Positions 1-7,852 of a stretch of 64,000 nt of DNA are shown here, piece after piece. The notes under the pieces were generated by a model. It searched no databases, was not told where the DNA came from, and saw only the letters and a list, made by a program, of their open reading frames with translations. Both the position numbers and the translations under genes were made by a program. The stretch comes from Paenibacillus xylanilyticus. GTDB taxonomy: Bacteria; Bacillota; Bacilli; Paenibacillales; Paenibacillaceae. Positions within the stretch are counted from its first letter, which is position 1, and every line of letters begins with the position of its first letter. The stretch lies in assembly GCF_009664365.1 (NCBI RefSeq), contig NZ_CP044310.1, forward strand, positions 4,715,001 to 4,779,000, written 5' to 3'.

Positions 1-355
1 TCTGCGCTTCAATTCCCTGAGCCGCATCCACAACGAGAAGAGCGCCTTCACATGCAGCAAGGCTGCGAGATACTTCATATGTGAAGTCTACGTGTCCAGG
101 CGTATCAATCAGATTGAGCAAATATTCTTCACCATCGTCGGCTTTGTAGTTCAGGGCAACTGCCTGCAGCTTGATCGTAATCCCACGTTCGCGTTCAAGC
201 TCCATTTGGTCCAGTACCTGCTCCTGCATTTCCCGAGTGGTGAGCGCACCTGTGTACTCCAAGATCCGGTCCGCAAGCGTTGATTTGCCGTGATCTATAT
301 GTGCAATAATTGAAAAGTTACGAATTTTACGTTGTCTTGCCCGAATGTCAGTCAT
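1..355 (-). CDS. lepA: Elongation factor 4 (LepA), N-terminal part only
   Basis: This is the first ~118 codons of the ribosome back-translocating GTPase EF-4; the gene continues past the left edge of the window. The reverse strand reads MTDIRARQRKIRNFSIIAH and then the P-loop IDHGKST. The switch region RERGITIK and the G3 motif DTPGHVDF follow, which is the LepA version of the translational GTPase fold. The ATG at 355 is preceded by GGGGGTAAGGA. In Bacillus lepA also follows spoIIP and yqxA, so the neighbours agree with the call. Confidence 0.95.
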   Translation of the reverse strand, partial: MTDIRARQRKIRNFSIIAHIDHGKSTLADRILEYTGALTTREMQEQVLDQMELERERGITIKLQAVALNYKADDGEEYLLNLIDTPGHVDFTYEVSRSLAACEGALLVVDAAQGIEAQ

Positions 356-502
356 TCCTTACCCCCAGAAACAGCCTAGTGTCAATCACTTCATTATAAC
401 AGTTGATGCAGGGTGCATCAATCCCGCGTTGTCTCAACTTTATAATAATCAACCCGTTTTGTGAATCTCCAGGGATTTATTTTACCTATACCGAGCAGCT
501 TT

Positions 503-856
503 TTATTCAGCAACCCCGCTAAACAAGGAAACGACCCACTTAATACCATTATGAGACAAATTTTGGAGCAGTCCGGCGGTTTTATCTGCAAGCACATCCA
601 CAGGGGCTTTGTTCTGTTCTGCCCCAAGCACCTGACTCGGCGTTTGTACAGGAACAATCGGAGTCTCTATTTTTTCCTGTTGCACGGGAACAGCAGGCTC
701 CGATTCGGCAGCGGGTTCTGGTTCTGTTTGGACTACGGCAGGCACCTCTGGAATGTTACCCACCTGAAAGTTACTTCCTGCCAGCTGCATCCCCAGCAGA
801 ACCCCTAATAACATGAGTACAATGACCGTTAGCATTTTTTTGCCGAATTTGGACAC
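503..856 (-). CDS. yqxA: YqxA-like (DUF3679) small membrane-anchored protein
   Basis: About 117 residues. One hydrophobic N-terminal segment (about residues 8-25, MLTVIVLMLLGVLLGMQLAG) is followed by a Glu/Pro/Val-rich low-complexity stretch and a short amphipathic C-terminus. This suggests a single-pass protein with an extracytoplasmic tail. Its function is unknown. The name rests mainly on position, because Bacillus yqxA (DUF3679) lies between spoIIP and lepA. I chose the GTG at 856, which has GGAGGGG eight bases upstream; the in-frame ATG at 871 has no ribosome binding site. It probably shares a transcript with spoIIP, whose stop is 36 bases away. Confidence 0.6.
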   Translation of the reverse strand: MSKFGKKMLTVIVLMLLGVLLGMQLAGSNFQVGNIPEVPAVVQTEPEPAAESEPAVPVQQEKIETPIVPVQTPSQVLGAEQNKAPVDVLADKTAGLLQNLSHNGIKWVVSLFSGVAE

Positions 857-892
857 ATGCTTCCCCTCCAATCAGGTTACATTTAGAAATAA

Positions 893-2182
893 TCAACTAC
901 CCTGTGACTTGGTCCCCGTACTGGCTTTATCCACGCTCTGATCTTCCCAATATACTTCGGCAATCATGTCCGCAAGGACTTGTGAAGTCCGCTTGAGCTC
1001 AGCCCCGGTATTGTCGATCCCACCAATTTCAATCAGAATGCTGTTGGGCGAGAGGGTTTGATTGTACTCCCCATTATTGGCTCCGCCGCCATCCTTGCCC
1101 CAGACTCCTCTGGAGACACCAGGATACTTTGCTTCAAGTTTCTTGTGTATTTTTGCAGCGAAAGCTTCATTTTGTTGCCAGTTAGGATTCTCATGCCCGA
1201 TGATGAAATATACTTTGGCGTATCCCTTGCCATCAATGGTTGTGGTTGTTTTGTTGTGACGCTGAGAATCCCGGTGTATATCAATGAGATAGGTTAAATC
1301 ATCATTTTCGGCAAGGGCAGCCTTTACCGTCTGACGTGAATATTTATAGGAATAGTTCCAGTTGTAATCCTTCACTTTGGTCGGGTAATCGTCCTTTGCA
1401 TGCTCCACTCCAACGCCAAGCTTTTGCAAGCTGTCGGAAAGGTACGATCCCACTTGAAAAACGTTACCTGTTGCTTTTCCGGAGGAAGGGTTATCACTCT
1501 TGGTGCCCAGCAGCGGATTGTATCCTTCACGCGGATGGGAATGATAGATCAGCACGGCTTTTTTACCCGTTGTTGCTCCACCTTCCTGACCACCGCTCTT
1601 CGGCGGCGGATCTTCTTTTACTTCTCCGCCCTCAGGCTCGTCCGTTCCGGAATTGCCCGGGTCATCCTGACCTGGTGGAATATGCAGTTCGCCACCTGTT
1701 TTGCCTCCTCCAGCAGATGCCGTATCCGTCAGCCCTGGTCCTGGTTGATAGTCTTCAGGTGCTTCGGCCTTCTCGTTTCCTGAACCTGGCCGGAGCAATA
1801 CCGGTTGATTGCTGCCCATGCCTGGCATCTCTCTTGCAATCAGGCTTTTGGGGTCTTGTGGGTTAACATTCGTAAGAAGTTGAAATACAAATGTAGTTAA
1901 GTTTTCGCCGGAGAATGCGGAAGTTTGCTCCTTCTGGGTTAGGTGGGGCATCTCCATGCCGAGCATATCCACAAAAAATCGGCTGGATACAGCACTCGCG
2001 AAACCTTTCATGGAAGAAACCGGCGAGTTGTTCAACCTTTTCTCTGCCATGCCCCCCAGACCGAGTACAACAAAAAACAGAGCGGATATAATCATAAGCA
2101 GCAGCAACGTCCGGCCCATAGCCAGCACGTGCAGACATCTTTTTTTCCACTTTCCGATATTCCAGGCCAATATTTTGTTCAT
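893..2182 (-). CDS. spoIIP: Stage II sporulation protein P (SpoIIP), peptidoglycan hydrolase
   Basis: SpoIIP is the amidase/endopeptidase of the SpoIID-M-P engulfment complex, anchored in the forespore-facing mother-cell membrane. The protein of about 429 residues has an N-terminal transmembrane segment (LLLLMIISALFFVVLGL) and a Pro/Gly/Glu-rich linker. The catalytic domain contains AVLIYHSHPREGYNP, YLIDIHRDSQ and ILIEIGGIDN, supplying the His and Glu residues expected of an Amidase_3-like zinc enzyme. The ATG at 2182 (MNKILAWN) follows GGAAGGAGA, so the upstream in-frame ATG at 2209 is unlikely. It is separated from gpr by a hairpin terminator, so it may also have its own sporulation promoter, which I could not identify. 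Confidence 0.93.
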   Translation of the reverse strand: MNKILAWNIGKWKKRCLHVLAMGRTLLLLMIISALFFVVLGLGGMAEKRLNNSPVSSMKGFASAVSSRFFVDMLGMEMPHLTQKEQTSAFSGENLTTFVFQLLTNVNPQDPKSLIAREMPGMGSNQPVLLRPGSGNEKAEAPEDYQPGPGLTDTASAGGGKTGGELHIPPGQDDPGNSGTDEPEGGEVKEDPPPKSGGQEGGATTGKKAVLIYHSHPREGYNPLLGTKSDNPSSGKATGNVFQVGSYLSDSLQKLGVGVEHAKDDYPTKVKDYNWNYSYKYSRQTVKAALAENDDLTYLIDIHRDSQRHNKTTTTIDGKGYAKVYFIIGHENPNWQQNEAFAAKIHKKLEAKYPGVSRGVWGKDGGGANNGEYNQTLSPNSILIEIGGIDNTGAELKRTSQVLADMIAEVYWEDQSVDKASTGTKSQGS

Positions 2183-2267
2183 TCTTCTGTCTCCTTCCCT
2201 GCTGGACAACTCTTATACTTCAACTCTATGAGCCTGCAAGATTTGATAGAACAGAAAATAGAAGAAA

Positions 2268-2300
2268 GACAAAAAAAGAAAGTCCGATAGATTCGGACTT
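2268..2300 (-). terminator. Rho-independent terminator after gpr
   Basis: On the minus strand AAGTCCGAA-TCTA-TCGGACTT forms a hairpin directly followed by TCTTTTTTT. It lies between the gpr stop and the spoIIP start. Confidence 0.8.
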
Positions 2301-2322
2301 CCTGCCTGTGATGGATTACTGT

Positions 2323-3324
2323 TTAATGAGTATAGGCTGCAACGTTATCCGGATTCACCGCATCATGCAGGGCAGCATTCAGGCCTGTCGCAATAACGTT
2401 GGCAATTCCCTCGATGAATTCATCAATTTCCTTTGGAGTCACAATCAAATCGTGTCCGAGTGGCTCCAACACCTCTTTTACCAAACTCAAACGATCCTGC
2501 TCACCGATATCGTCCAGCATGCCCATAATCTGCTTCGTTTGATCCGTCTCTTGACGGAAGTGTGCACTCATCATTTCAATGACATTATTTACTATAGTAG
2601 AAGCGTAGCACACGGTTGGTACACCAATGGCAATACATGGAACACCCATAATCTCTTTGGTAAGTCCGCGCCGTTTGTTGCCGATACCTGAACCCGGATG
2701 AATCCCGATATCAGCCACTTGAATGGTGGTGTTGACGCGTTCAAGTGAACGAGAGGCCAGTGCATCAATGGCAATAATGGCATCCGGTTTGGTCCGATCC
2801 ACAATCCCCTGTACAATGTCGCTCGACTCAATTCCTGTAGTACCAAGCACGCCAGGGGCAATGGCACTAACTTCACGATATCCTGGAGCCACCTGATCCG
2901 GTACCAATTCAAAGTATTGACGGGTTACCATCAAGTTCTCAACCACCAGTGGACCAAGCGAATCAGGAGTTACATGTAAATTACCGAGACCTACAATAAG
3001 CACTTTGGATGTTTTGTTAACCCCAGCCTTGGTCAGAAAATCCTCCATCTCCCGCGTGAACTCCGCTGCCACGCGTTCCTGAAGTTCGGTGTCCCCGTTA
3101 CGTAGTGACGGAACTTCCAGTGTGACGTAATGACCTTTGACACGTCCGATGGTCTTTGCGGCAGCATCGTTCAGCACATCAATTCGTGTGATGGTAATGC
3201 CGTCTTTTTCTTCTACGTCTTCCCGCAGCCCGGGAATCGTTTGTTTCTTAGAACCCTGAGCCATCTCCTTTGAGTCGATTGCCAAGTCAGTGCGAACGGT
3301 ATAGTTCTGTAAATCAAGCGTCAT
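2323..3324 (-). CDS. gpr: Germination protease GPR
   Basis: GPR is the aspartic-like endopeptidase that degrades small acid-soluble spore proteins (SASPs) when spores germinate; it is made as a zymogen in the forespore. The 333-residue protein begins MTLDLQNYTVRTDLAID, where EYxVRTDLAxE-type sequences mark the self-cleavage region. It continues with VLIVGLGNLHVTPDSLGPL and GIESSDIVQGIV, typical of peptidase family A25. The ATG at 3324 follows AAGGGAGG. The gene is divergent from rpsT, the arrangement found in Bacillus. A sigma-G-like promoter lies upstream. Confidence 0.95.
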   Translation of the reverse strand: MTLDLQNYTVRTDLAIDSKEMAQGSKKQTIPGLREDVEEKDGITITRIDVLNDAAAKTIGRVKGHYVTLEVPSLRNGDTELQERVAAEFTREMEDFLTKAGVNKTSKVLIVGLGNLHVTPDSLGPLVVENLMVTRQYFELVPDQVAPGYREVSAIAPGVLGTTGIESSDIVQGIVDRTKPDAIIAIDALASRSLERVNTTIQVADIGIHPGSGIGNKRRGLTKEIMGVPCIAIGVPTVCYASTIVNNVIEMMSAHFRQETDQTKQIMGMLDDIGEQDRLSLVKEVLEPLGHDLIVTPKEIDEFIEGIANVIATGLNAALHDAVNPDNVAAYTH

Positions 3325-3355
3325 CTGTTCCTGCCTCCCTTACCGCATTTGAGCA

Positions 3356-3385
3356 TATTGTGTGGGGAAAAGGGGTTCTTTATGC
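3356..3385 (-). promoter_or_regulatory. Possible sigma-G promoter of gpr
   Basis: The minus strand carries GCATA (3381-3385), 18 bases, then CACAATA (3356-3362), close to the forespore sigma-F/G pattern (GYATA ... CATnnTA). GPR genes are known sigma-G targets. The -10 differs from consensus at one position, so this is tentative. Confidence 0.4.
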
Positions 3386-3413
3386 AATGCCGAGAACACT
3401 ATAGGAATATTTG

Positions 3414-3442
3414 TTGCATTTTACATGCTAGCGTGCTAGAAT
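3414..3442 (+). promoter_or_regulatory. Sigma-A promoter of rpsT
   Basis: TTGCAT (3414-3419) and TAGAAT (3437-3442) are 17 bases apart, followed by a leader of about 50 bases to the rpsT start. Confidence 0.6.
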
Positions 3443-3498
3443 ATTTTAAGTTGTGAAACGTTTGTATTCATGCGAATGCCTTACAGGAGGTGAATGTA

Positions 3499-3771
3499 AT
3501 GCCAAACATCAAATCCGCTGTTAAACGCGTAAAAACGAGCGACAAGCGCCGCGCACTCAACGCTTCCCAGAAATCCGCACTCCGTACAGCTGTTAAAGCT
3601 GCTGATGCTGCTCTGGTAAGCAACGAAGTTGATACTGCAAAAGCTGCGATTCAAGCTGCTTCCAAAAAGCTGGACAAGGCTGTAACTAAAGGTCTGGTTC
3701 ATAAAAATGCTGCAGCACGCAAAAAGTCTCGCTTGGCGAAAAAACTGAACGCTCTTTCCGCACAAGCGTAA
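3499..3771 (+). CDS. rpsT: 30S ribosomal protein S20
   Basis: A 90-residue, very basic, Ala/Lys-rich helical protein (MPNIKSAVKRVKTSDKRR) that binds 16S rRNA during 30S assembly. The ATG at 3499 has AGGAGG at 3485-3490; the frame is open nine bases further upstream, but the GTG there overlaps the ribosome binding site. It stands alone between divergent gpr and convergent holA, with its own promoter and terminator. Confidence 0.97.
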   Translation: MPNIKSAVKRVKTSDKRRALNASQKSALRTAVKAADAALVSNEVDTAKAAIQAASKKLDKAVTKGLVHKNAAARKKSRLAKKLNALSAQA

Positions 3772-3800
3772 GAAGCGTTACTTATACGATCCAATGGAAA

Positions 3801-3835
3801 AATCCTGAACAGCACCGTGCTTTCAGGATTTTTTA
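3801..3835 (+). terminator. Terminator of rpsT
   Basis: AATCCTGA ... TCAGGATT stem followed by TTTTT, about 30 bases after the rpsT stop. Confidence 0.85.
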
Positions 3836-3861
3836 GTATCTGGTCTAATAAGTATTCGAAT

Positions 3862-3910
3862 AAAGAACCCGTATCCGGTGATCAATCTGACGATCGGATA
3901 CGGGTTCTTT
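3862..3910 (-). terminator. Terminator of holA
   Basis: Sixteen-base inverted repeat, AAAGAACCCGTATCCG and its complement, around a central loop. It could work on both strands and lies directly after the holA stop. Confidence 0.75.
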
Positions 3911-3944
3911 TATTGTGAATCAATTCAATCATACGATGCAGTCA

Positions 3945-4961
3945 TTAAGCCCCAAGTTTAAGCAAGAACAACTCCAAACCAAGCACCTTATCAACTGCAC
4001 CTGTCTTCATCTGGTAATCCAGCTCGCTCAGATGACTCAGAATGTTTCTGAGCCGTTCCGGCTGAAACTTGCGAGCCTGCTCTCCGGCAATTTTAACAGC
4101 ATACGGATGCAAACCAAGCTGGCTGGCAATTTGCTGCTGCGAATAACTTTGCTGCCCAAGCTCTTTTACTTGTATCATGATTCGAAACTGACGAGCGATC
4201 AGGGCCGCAATTTTAATAGGCTCTTCACGCTGTTTCAGCAGTTCATAGAACAGTCCCAGCGCTTTCTCCAGACGCAAGTTGGCGAGTTCCTCCACCAAGG
4301 CAAATACATTCTGCTCCGTACTGCGCGCTACCAATGACTCAATGTCGGCACGGCGGATGATTCCTCCGTTACCCGCGTACAGACACAGCTTGTCTACTTC
4401 AGCAGACAGCGTCTGCAAACCGGTCCCTGCATAACTCACAAGTGAATCGGCAGCCCCTGCTTCAAAAGATACATCCCGCTGCTTCGCAAGCTTCACGATC
4501 CAATTCAGTAGTTCTTCTCCGCTCAGTGGAGCGAAAGCCAGAACAACTGCCTGTTTCTTGACTGCCTTCACCAGCTTCTTACGCTCATCCAGCTTATCTC
4601 CCTGTGCGAGGAAAACGATGGTACTATAATCAGCCGGATTATCCATATAGGTAAGCAGACGATCCACCTGGTGATCAATTTTGGACTCTTTACCTGCTGT
4701 AAACAAGCTTGCATCCCTTACAATAATTAATTTCCGAGGTACCAAAAAGGGAACCGTCTCCGCTTCCTCAATAACCACCTCTACAGGTGTTTCGGACAGA
4801 TCATACGGAATAATCGCAAAATCCCGATGCTCTTCCTCAATAACCTGTTCTTTTAACATCTCCGTAAATTGCTGTATCTGGTATTTCTCCGTTCCGTACA
4901 GCACATATATCGGAGCCGTCTCCCCATTGCGTATCGCCCTTGTTGCACTTTTCACATCCAT
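3945..4961 (-). CDS. holA: DNA polymerase III delta subunit
   Basis: Delta opens the beta sliding clamp in the clamp-loader complex. The ~338-residue protein starts MDVKSATRAIRNG and has IYVLYGTEKYQIQQF near the start, typical of the HolA N-terminal domain. It also has VVFLAQGDKLDERKKLVKAVKK-type core sequence and a helical collar (ALIARQFRIMIQVKEL) near the C-terminus. Domains 1-3 all appear to be present. I chose the ATG at 4961 because AGGGGG lies seven bases upstream; the frame stays open 63 bases further. It converges on rpsT, as in Bacillus. Confidence 0.92.
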   Translation of the reverse strand: MDVKSATRAIRNGETAPIYVLYGTEKYQIQQFTEMLKEQVIEEEHRDFAIIPYDLSETPVEVVIEEAETVPFLVPRKLIIVRDASLFTAGKESKIDHQVDRLLTYMDNPADYSTIVFLAQGDKLDERKKLVKAVKKQAVVLAFAPLSGEELLNWIVKLAKQRDVSFEAGAADSLVSYAGTGLQTLSAEVDKLCLYAGNGGIIRRADIESLVARSTEQNVFALVEELANLRLEKALGLFYELLKQREEPIKIAALIARQFRIMIQVKELGQQSYSQQQIASQLGLHPYAVKIAGEQARKFQPERLRNILSHLSELDYQMKTGAVDKVLGLELFLLKLGA

Positions 4962-5013
4962 CACGGTGCCCCCTATCCCTACTATCCTACCAGAAAACTG
5001 GACAGACAACAAA

Positions 5014-5047
5014 GGGGCCTTCATCCTTAATAACGAATGAAGGCCCC
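5014..5047 (-). terminator. Terminator of the sigma/anti-sigma operon
   Basis: On the minus strand AAGGGGGCC-type arms (GGGGCCTTCATTCG / GGATGAAGGCCCC) form a strong hairpin followed by TTTGTTG. The stretch between here and the anti-sigma stop (5048-5220) holds nothing else I can identify. Confidence 0.7.
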
Positions 5048-5220
5048 CTGGTCCTACATCTATATAAACGAGGACACCAGCGATTCTAGAAATGGCTGGG
5101 CCCCGGTCATACGACGTCAGTTGTTACAACTGAGATAGGACGTTATTGATACGTTCAGTATATTCTTGCCAAGCTTGAAATGTTCTGCTGATTCGAGAGT
5201 GTAGGCTCACATTCTCCGAA

Positions 5221-6492
5221 TTATTTGGTGGAAGTTCCAGCCGAGGCTGAAGGTACAGTAAATGTATTCTTTACCGTGGTTCCATCCTTGTCTGTCTCGT
5301 AGTTAAACGAGGTACTGTCGCTGGACCAGCTGGCTGTCTTCAATGTACCTTCCAGATTGCGCTGTTCCACCAGATTAAGAACGTCTGGATCCGCAGCTGA
5401 TTTGGAATACACACTTAATTGGTTGTCGATCAGCATGACCACATAAGATCCATCCGGTGAACTCCATTCCTTCGACGTCATGGTAGAGGTTATCCCCTGA
5501 TTCGGTGCACCAAATTCTTTGCTGCCATTCGGCGCCGCAGTTCCTGAATCAGTACCGGAAGATGGATTATCTTCAGTCGGTTCCTTCATTTCTACCTCAG
5601 GCGCGATTCCCTGTGTGTTATATGATTCTGAATCTCTACCGTCACTTGTTTCTGTTGATTCTTTTTCATTCTCATCTGCAGGGGGTACCGCAGCCATACT
5701 TGAATCCTGATCTTTGGGCTGCGTATCCTTTCCTTGATCCGGACTCTTCTGGCTGTTGGAAGCGTCAGGAGAGGTATTCCGAGTTTCAGTCCTGTTATCC
5801 GTTTCAGACGTCGGGCCTGACTGGTTTGGCATTTGGTTATCTGTCACCTTAGGTTCCTGTAGGTTATCTGATTCATTTTCATCAGGAACAATCTCTGGGT
5901 CCATCTTTTCTGCCATGGAGGACTTATTCTCAGCATCATCCACGAATGGACCGTTATTGCTATCAGGCGGTAGGGATTCGTCATTCTCCAGCTCCCGACT
6001 CAGCTCATTTTGTTCAACCGCACCAGTCTCCTGAGTGCTGCCCGAACTCATCATCATAGACTCGGCATTCTCCACCTTTTCAGGTTCGTAACCAAAGATC
6101 GCAACTCCTAGAACGACTGCCGCCGCAGCCGCACCCATGGACATCCGGCCGACCATGGAGTTCAGCCACTTCTGCTTCGGTTTGCGCTCACTTGAACGTT
6201 GTAAATTCTCGAATGCAGCAGGGACAGGAGTCATTTCCTGTATGGTACTGCTTTGTTCCCTCCGCGCTTCATCAATTGCATCCAATTGAGGCATAATGGC
6301 ATCAACCAAACTGAATTTCGGGGTCACCTGTGGCAAATCTTCTAATTCTCTGGAAAGAGCTCTAAGTAAACTAAAATTCTCGGCGCACTCCGGGCACTGG
6401 GCCACGTGCTGTAGCATCTGCGCAGTTTCCGCGTCGCCCAGATCATGATCCAGATACCGGTGCATCCATTCCACCACCTCTTCGCATTTCAT
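5221..6492 (-). CDS. Zinc-finger anti-sigma factor, membrane-anchored
   Basis: A 423-residue protein with an N-terminal zf-HC2/ZAS domain: Cys3 and the HxxxCxxC set His29-Cys33-Cys36 (HVAQCPEC). A single membrane segment follows at about residues 113-133 (MGAAAAAVVLGVAIFGYEP). Next comes a ~200-residue extracytoplasmic stretch very rich in Ser, Glu, Asp, Asn and Pro, then a folded ~80-residue C-terminal domain. The protein should hold the ECF sigma factor inactive at the membrane until a surface signal releases it. Its ATG overlaps the sigma gene's stop (ATGA), indicating translational coupling. The low-complexity outer region is long for this family; the signal it senses cannot be told from the sequence. 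Confidence 0.85.
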   Translation of the reverse strand: MKCEEVVEWMHRYLDHDLGDAETAQMLQHVAQCPECAENFSLLRALSRELEDLPQVTPKFSLVDAIMPQLDAIDEARREQSSTIQEMTPVPAAFENLQRSSERKPKQKWLNSMVGRMSMGAAAAAVVLGVAIFGYEPEKVENAESMMMSSGSTQETGAVEQNELSRELENDESLPPDSNNGPFVDDAENKSSMAEKMDPEIVPDENESDNLQEPKVTDNQMPNQSGPTSETDNRTETRNTSPDASNSQKSPDQGKDTQPKDQDSSMAAVPPADENEKESTETSDGRDSESYNTQGIAPEVEMKEPTEDNPSSGTDSGTAAPNGSKEFGAPNQGITSTMTSKEWSSPDGSYVVMLIDNQLSVYSKSAADPDVLNLVEQRNLEGTLKTASWSSDSTSFNYETDKDGTTVKNTFTVPSASAGTSTK

Positions 6493-7037
6493 CCTGTCAC
6501 ACCACCTTTCTGATACTCCTGAAGTAGATTTTGCAATTGCTGTCTGGCTCTGAATAAATATGATTTGACTGTATTCAGCGGAAGATCAAGACAATCCGCA
6601 ATTTCGTTATACGATAAATCCTGCAAATATCTGAGTACAATTACGGTTCGATGATGCTCTGGAAGCTTGTTGATCGCATCCTGAATATCTTTGGCAACAT
6701 ACGTGGACATGACTTCAAACTCCACATCCTGATTATCCTGAAATACCATCTCATGCTCGTCAATGGAGACCGAGGGCTTGGTTCTTCTGAATTTATCAAT
6801 ACAGATATTCGTTACGATGCGCTGCACCCATGTTTTGAATTGGGCCTTTTCTTCATAGGAATTAATTTTCGTATAGATTCGGATCAATGCTTCCTGAGCA
6901 GCGTCCAAAGCATCCTGTTCATTATTTAAGATGTAATATGCGGTTCGATATACATGCTGTTCTATGTCCCGCAATAGGGTAATTAGAGCGTCGCGATCGC
7001 CCGATTGAGCGGCTCTGATGAGTTCCGGCTCTACCAC
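6489..7037 (-). CDS. ECF (SigW-like) RNA polymerase sigma factor
   Basis: A 182-residue group IV sigma factor. Region 2 spans about residues 20-90 (AYYILNNEQDALDAAQEALIRIY, FKTWVQRIVTNICID). Region 4 spans about 125-175 (LPEHHRTVIVLRYLQ, SYNEIADCLDLPLNTVKSYL). No regions 1 or 3 are seen, as expected for ECF factors. Translation starts at GTG 7037, seven bases after AGGGGG. The gene is followed by its overlapping anti-sigma partner and preceded by an ECF-type promoter, so the pair probably activates its own transcription. The regulon is unknown. Confidence 0.9.
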   Translation of the reverse strand: MVEPELIRAAQSGDRDALITLLRDIEQHVYRTAYYILNNEQDALDAAQEALIRIYTKINSYEEKAQFKTWVQRIVTNICIDKFRRTKPSVSIDEHEMVFQDNQDVEFEVMSTYVAKDIQDAINKLPEHHRTVIVLRYLQDLSYNEIADCLDLPLNTVKSYLFRARQQLQNLLQEYQKGGVTG

Positions 7038-7067
7038 AAAGGATCCCCCTCTCCCTGCAACCTTACA

Positions 7068-7094
7068 GACGTGTTCATCAATAAAATTGTTGCA
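7068..7094 (-). promoter_or_regulatory. ECF-type autoregulatory promoter
   Basis: The minus strand has TGCAAC (7089-7094), exactly 17 bases, then CGTC (7068-7071), matching the AAC ... CGTC pattern of Bacillus ECF sigma factors. It lies about 30 bases upstream of the sigma-factor GTG. The rest of 7095-7419 is AT-rich and shows no further gene. Confidence 0.65.
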
Positions 7095-7476
7095 AAGTTA
7101 AGTATTTTTTTAGACAGAAAAGGTAAAACAATGGAACATTCACACTTGTTATCGCTTACTAAGCTCAGCATAATTCTAGAATACGGTACGAGATGTGAAT
7201 ATTACCACAACAAAATAACGGCTTATGTATGAAGGGCCGCTGAAACTTATCTTAGAATAACAGAAATTGCATACTGAGTCACCACGCCGCTTCAACCAGC
7301 CATTCCATTACTTACACGACTCAATTCAATTGCAATGGCATACATTATAGATAAACGCGTGAAAGTTTTCAAAAATAAAAAAGTCGAAATTTGTCCAAAT
7401 TTAAGCTCTTTTTAATGCAATTTTCATGAAAATAGTGTATTGTAAATTTACATTCATAATACGAGGTGATGAGCGC

Positions 7477-7779
7477 ATGCCAGCTCTTGCGAAAATTCAA
7501 TTATTAAAAGAACAAATGCCGAAGGAATATCAAAGCATTTCCCATTTTGTAGAACATGCACTGCAATCCATTGATACTTTGGTTGAGGAACACCGGAAAT
7601 ACACCGCTGCACAGGCGTTATACGGCGATAAAATCGTCGGATCGGAAGAACGTCTGTACAGAGAAACTGTACTTGATGTCAGAGAGCAGCTTCTCCTCAC
7701 ATTGGAAAAAACAGTGGAAGACCTTTTGCACAAAGGTGACAAACATTGGAACAAACATTTTAAGGACGGCGTTGAATAA
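7477..7779 (+). CDS. Conserved-looking small protein of unknown function
   Basis: A 100-residue soluble, helical, charged protein (MPALAKIQLLKEQMPKEYQS ... LHKGDKHWNKHFKDGVE) with no signal or membrane segment. I do not recognise a family. The start at 7477 is supported by GAGGTGATG just upstream; codon use looks like that of a genuine gene. It is transcribed alone, divergent from the sigma operon and ending in a strong terminator. Two perfect short palindromes precede it (see findings). Confidence 0.65.
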   Translation: MPALAKIQLLKEQMPKEYQSISHFVEHALQSIDTLVEEHRKYTAAQALYGDKIVGSEERLYRETVLDVREQLLLTLEKTVEDLLHKGDKHWNKHFKDGVE

Positions 7780-7799
7780 TTATTTTTCATTAATAAATG

Positions 7800-7849
7800 G
7801 CCCGTTTCGGCTATACTCCAACTGGGAGACTAGCCGAAACGGGCTTTTT
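7800..7849. terminator. Bidirectional terminator
   Basis: GCCCGTTTCGGCTA ... TAGCCGAAACGGGC stem with TTTTT on the plus side and an A-rich flank on the other side. It serves the small gene before it and the convergent secreted-protein gene after it. Confidence 0.85.
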
Positions 7850-7852
7850 GCA

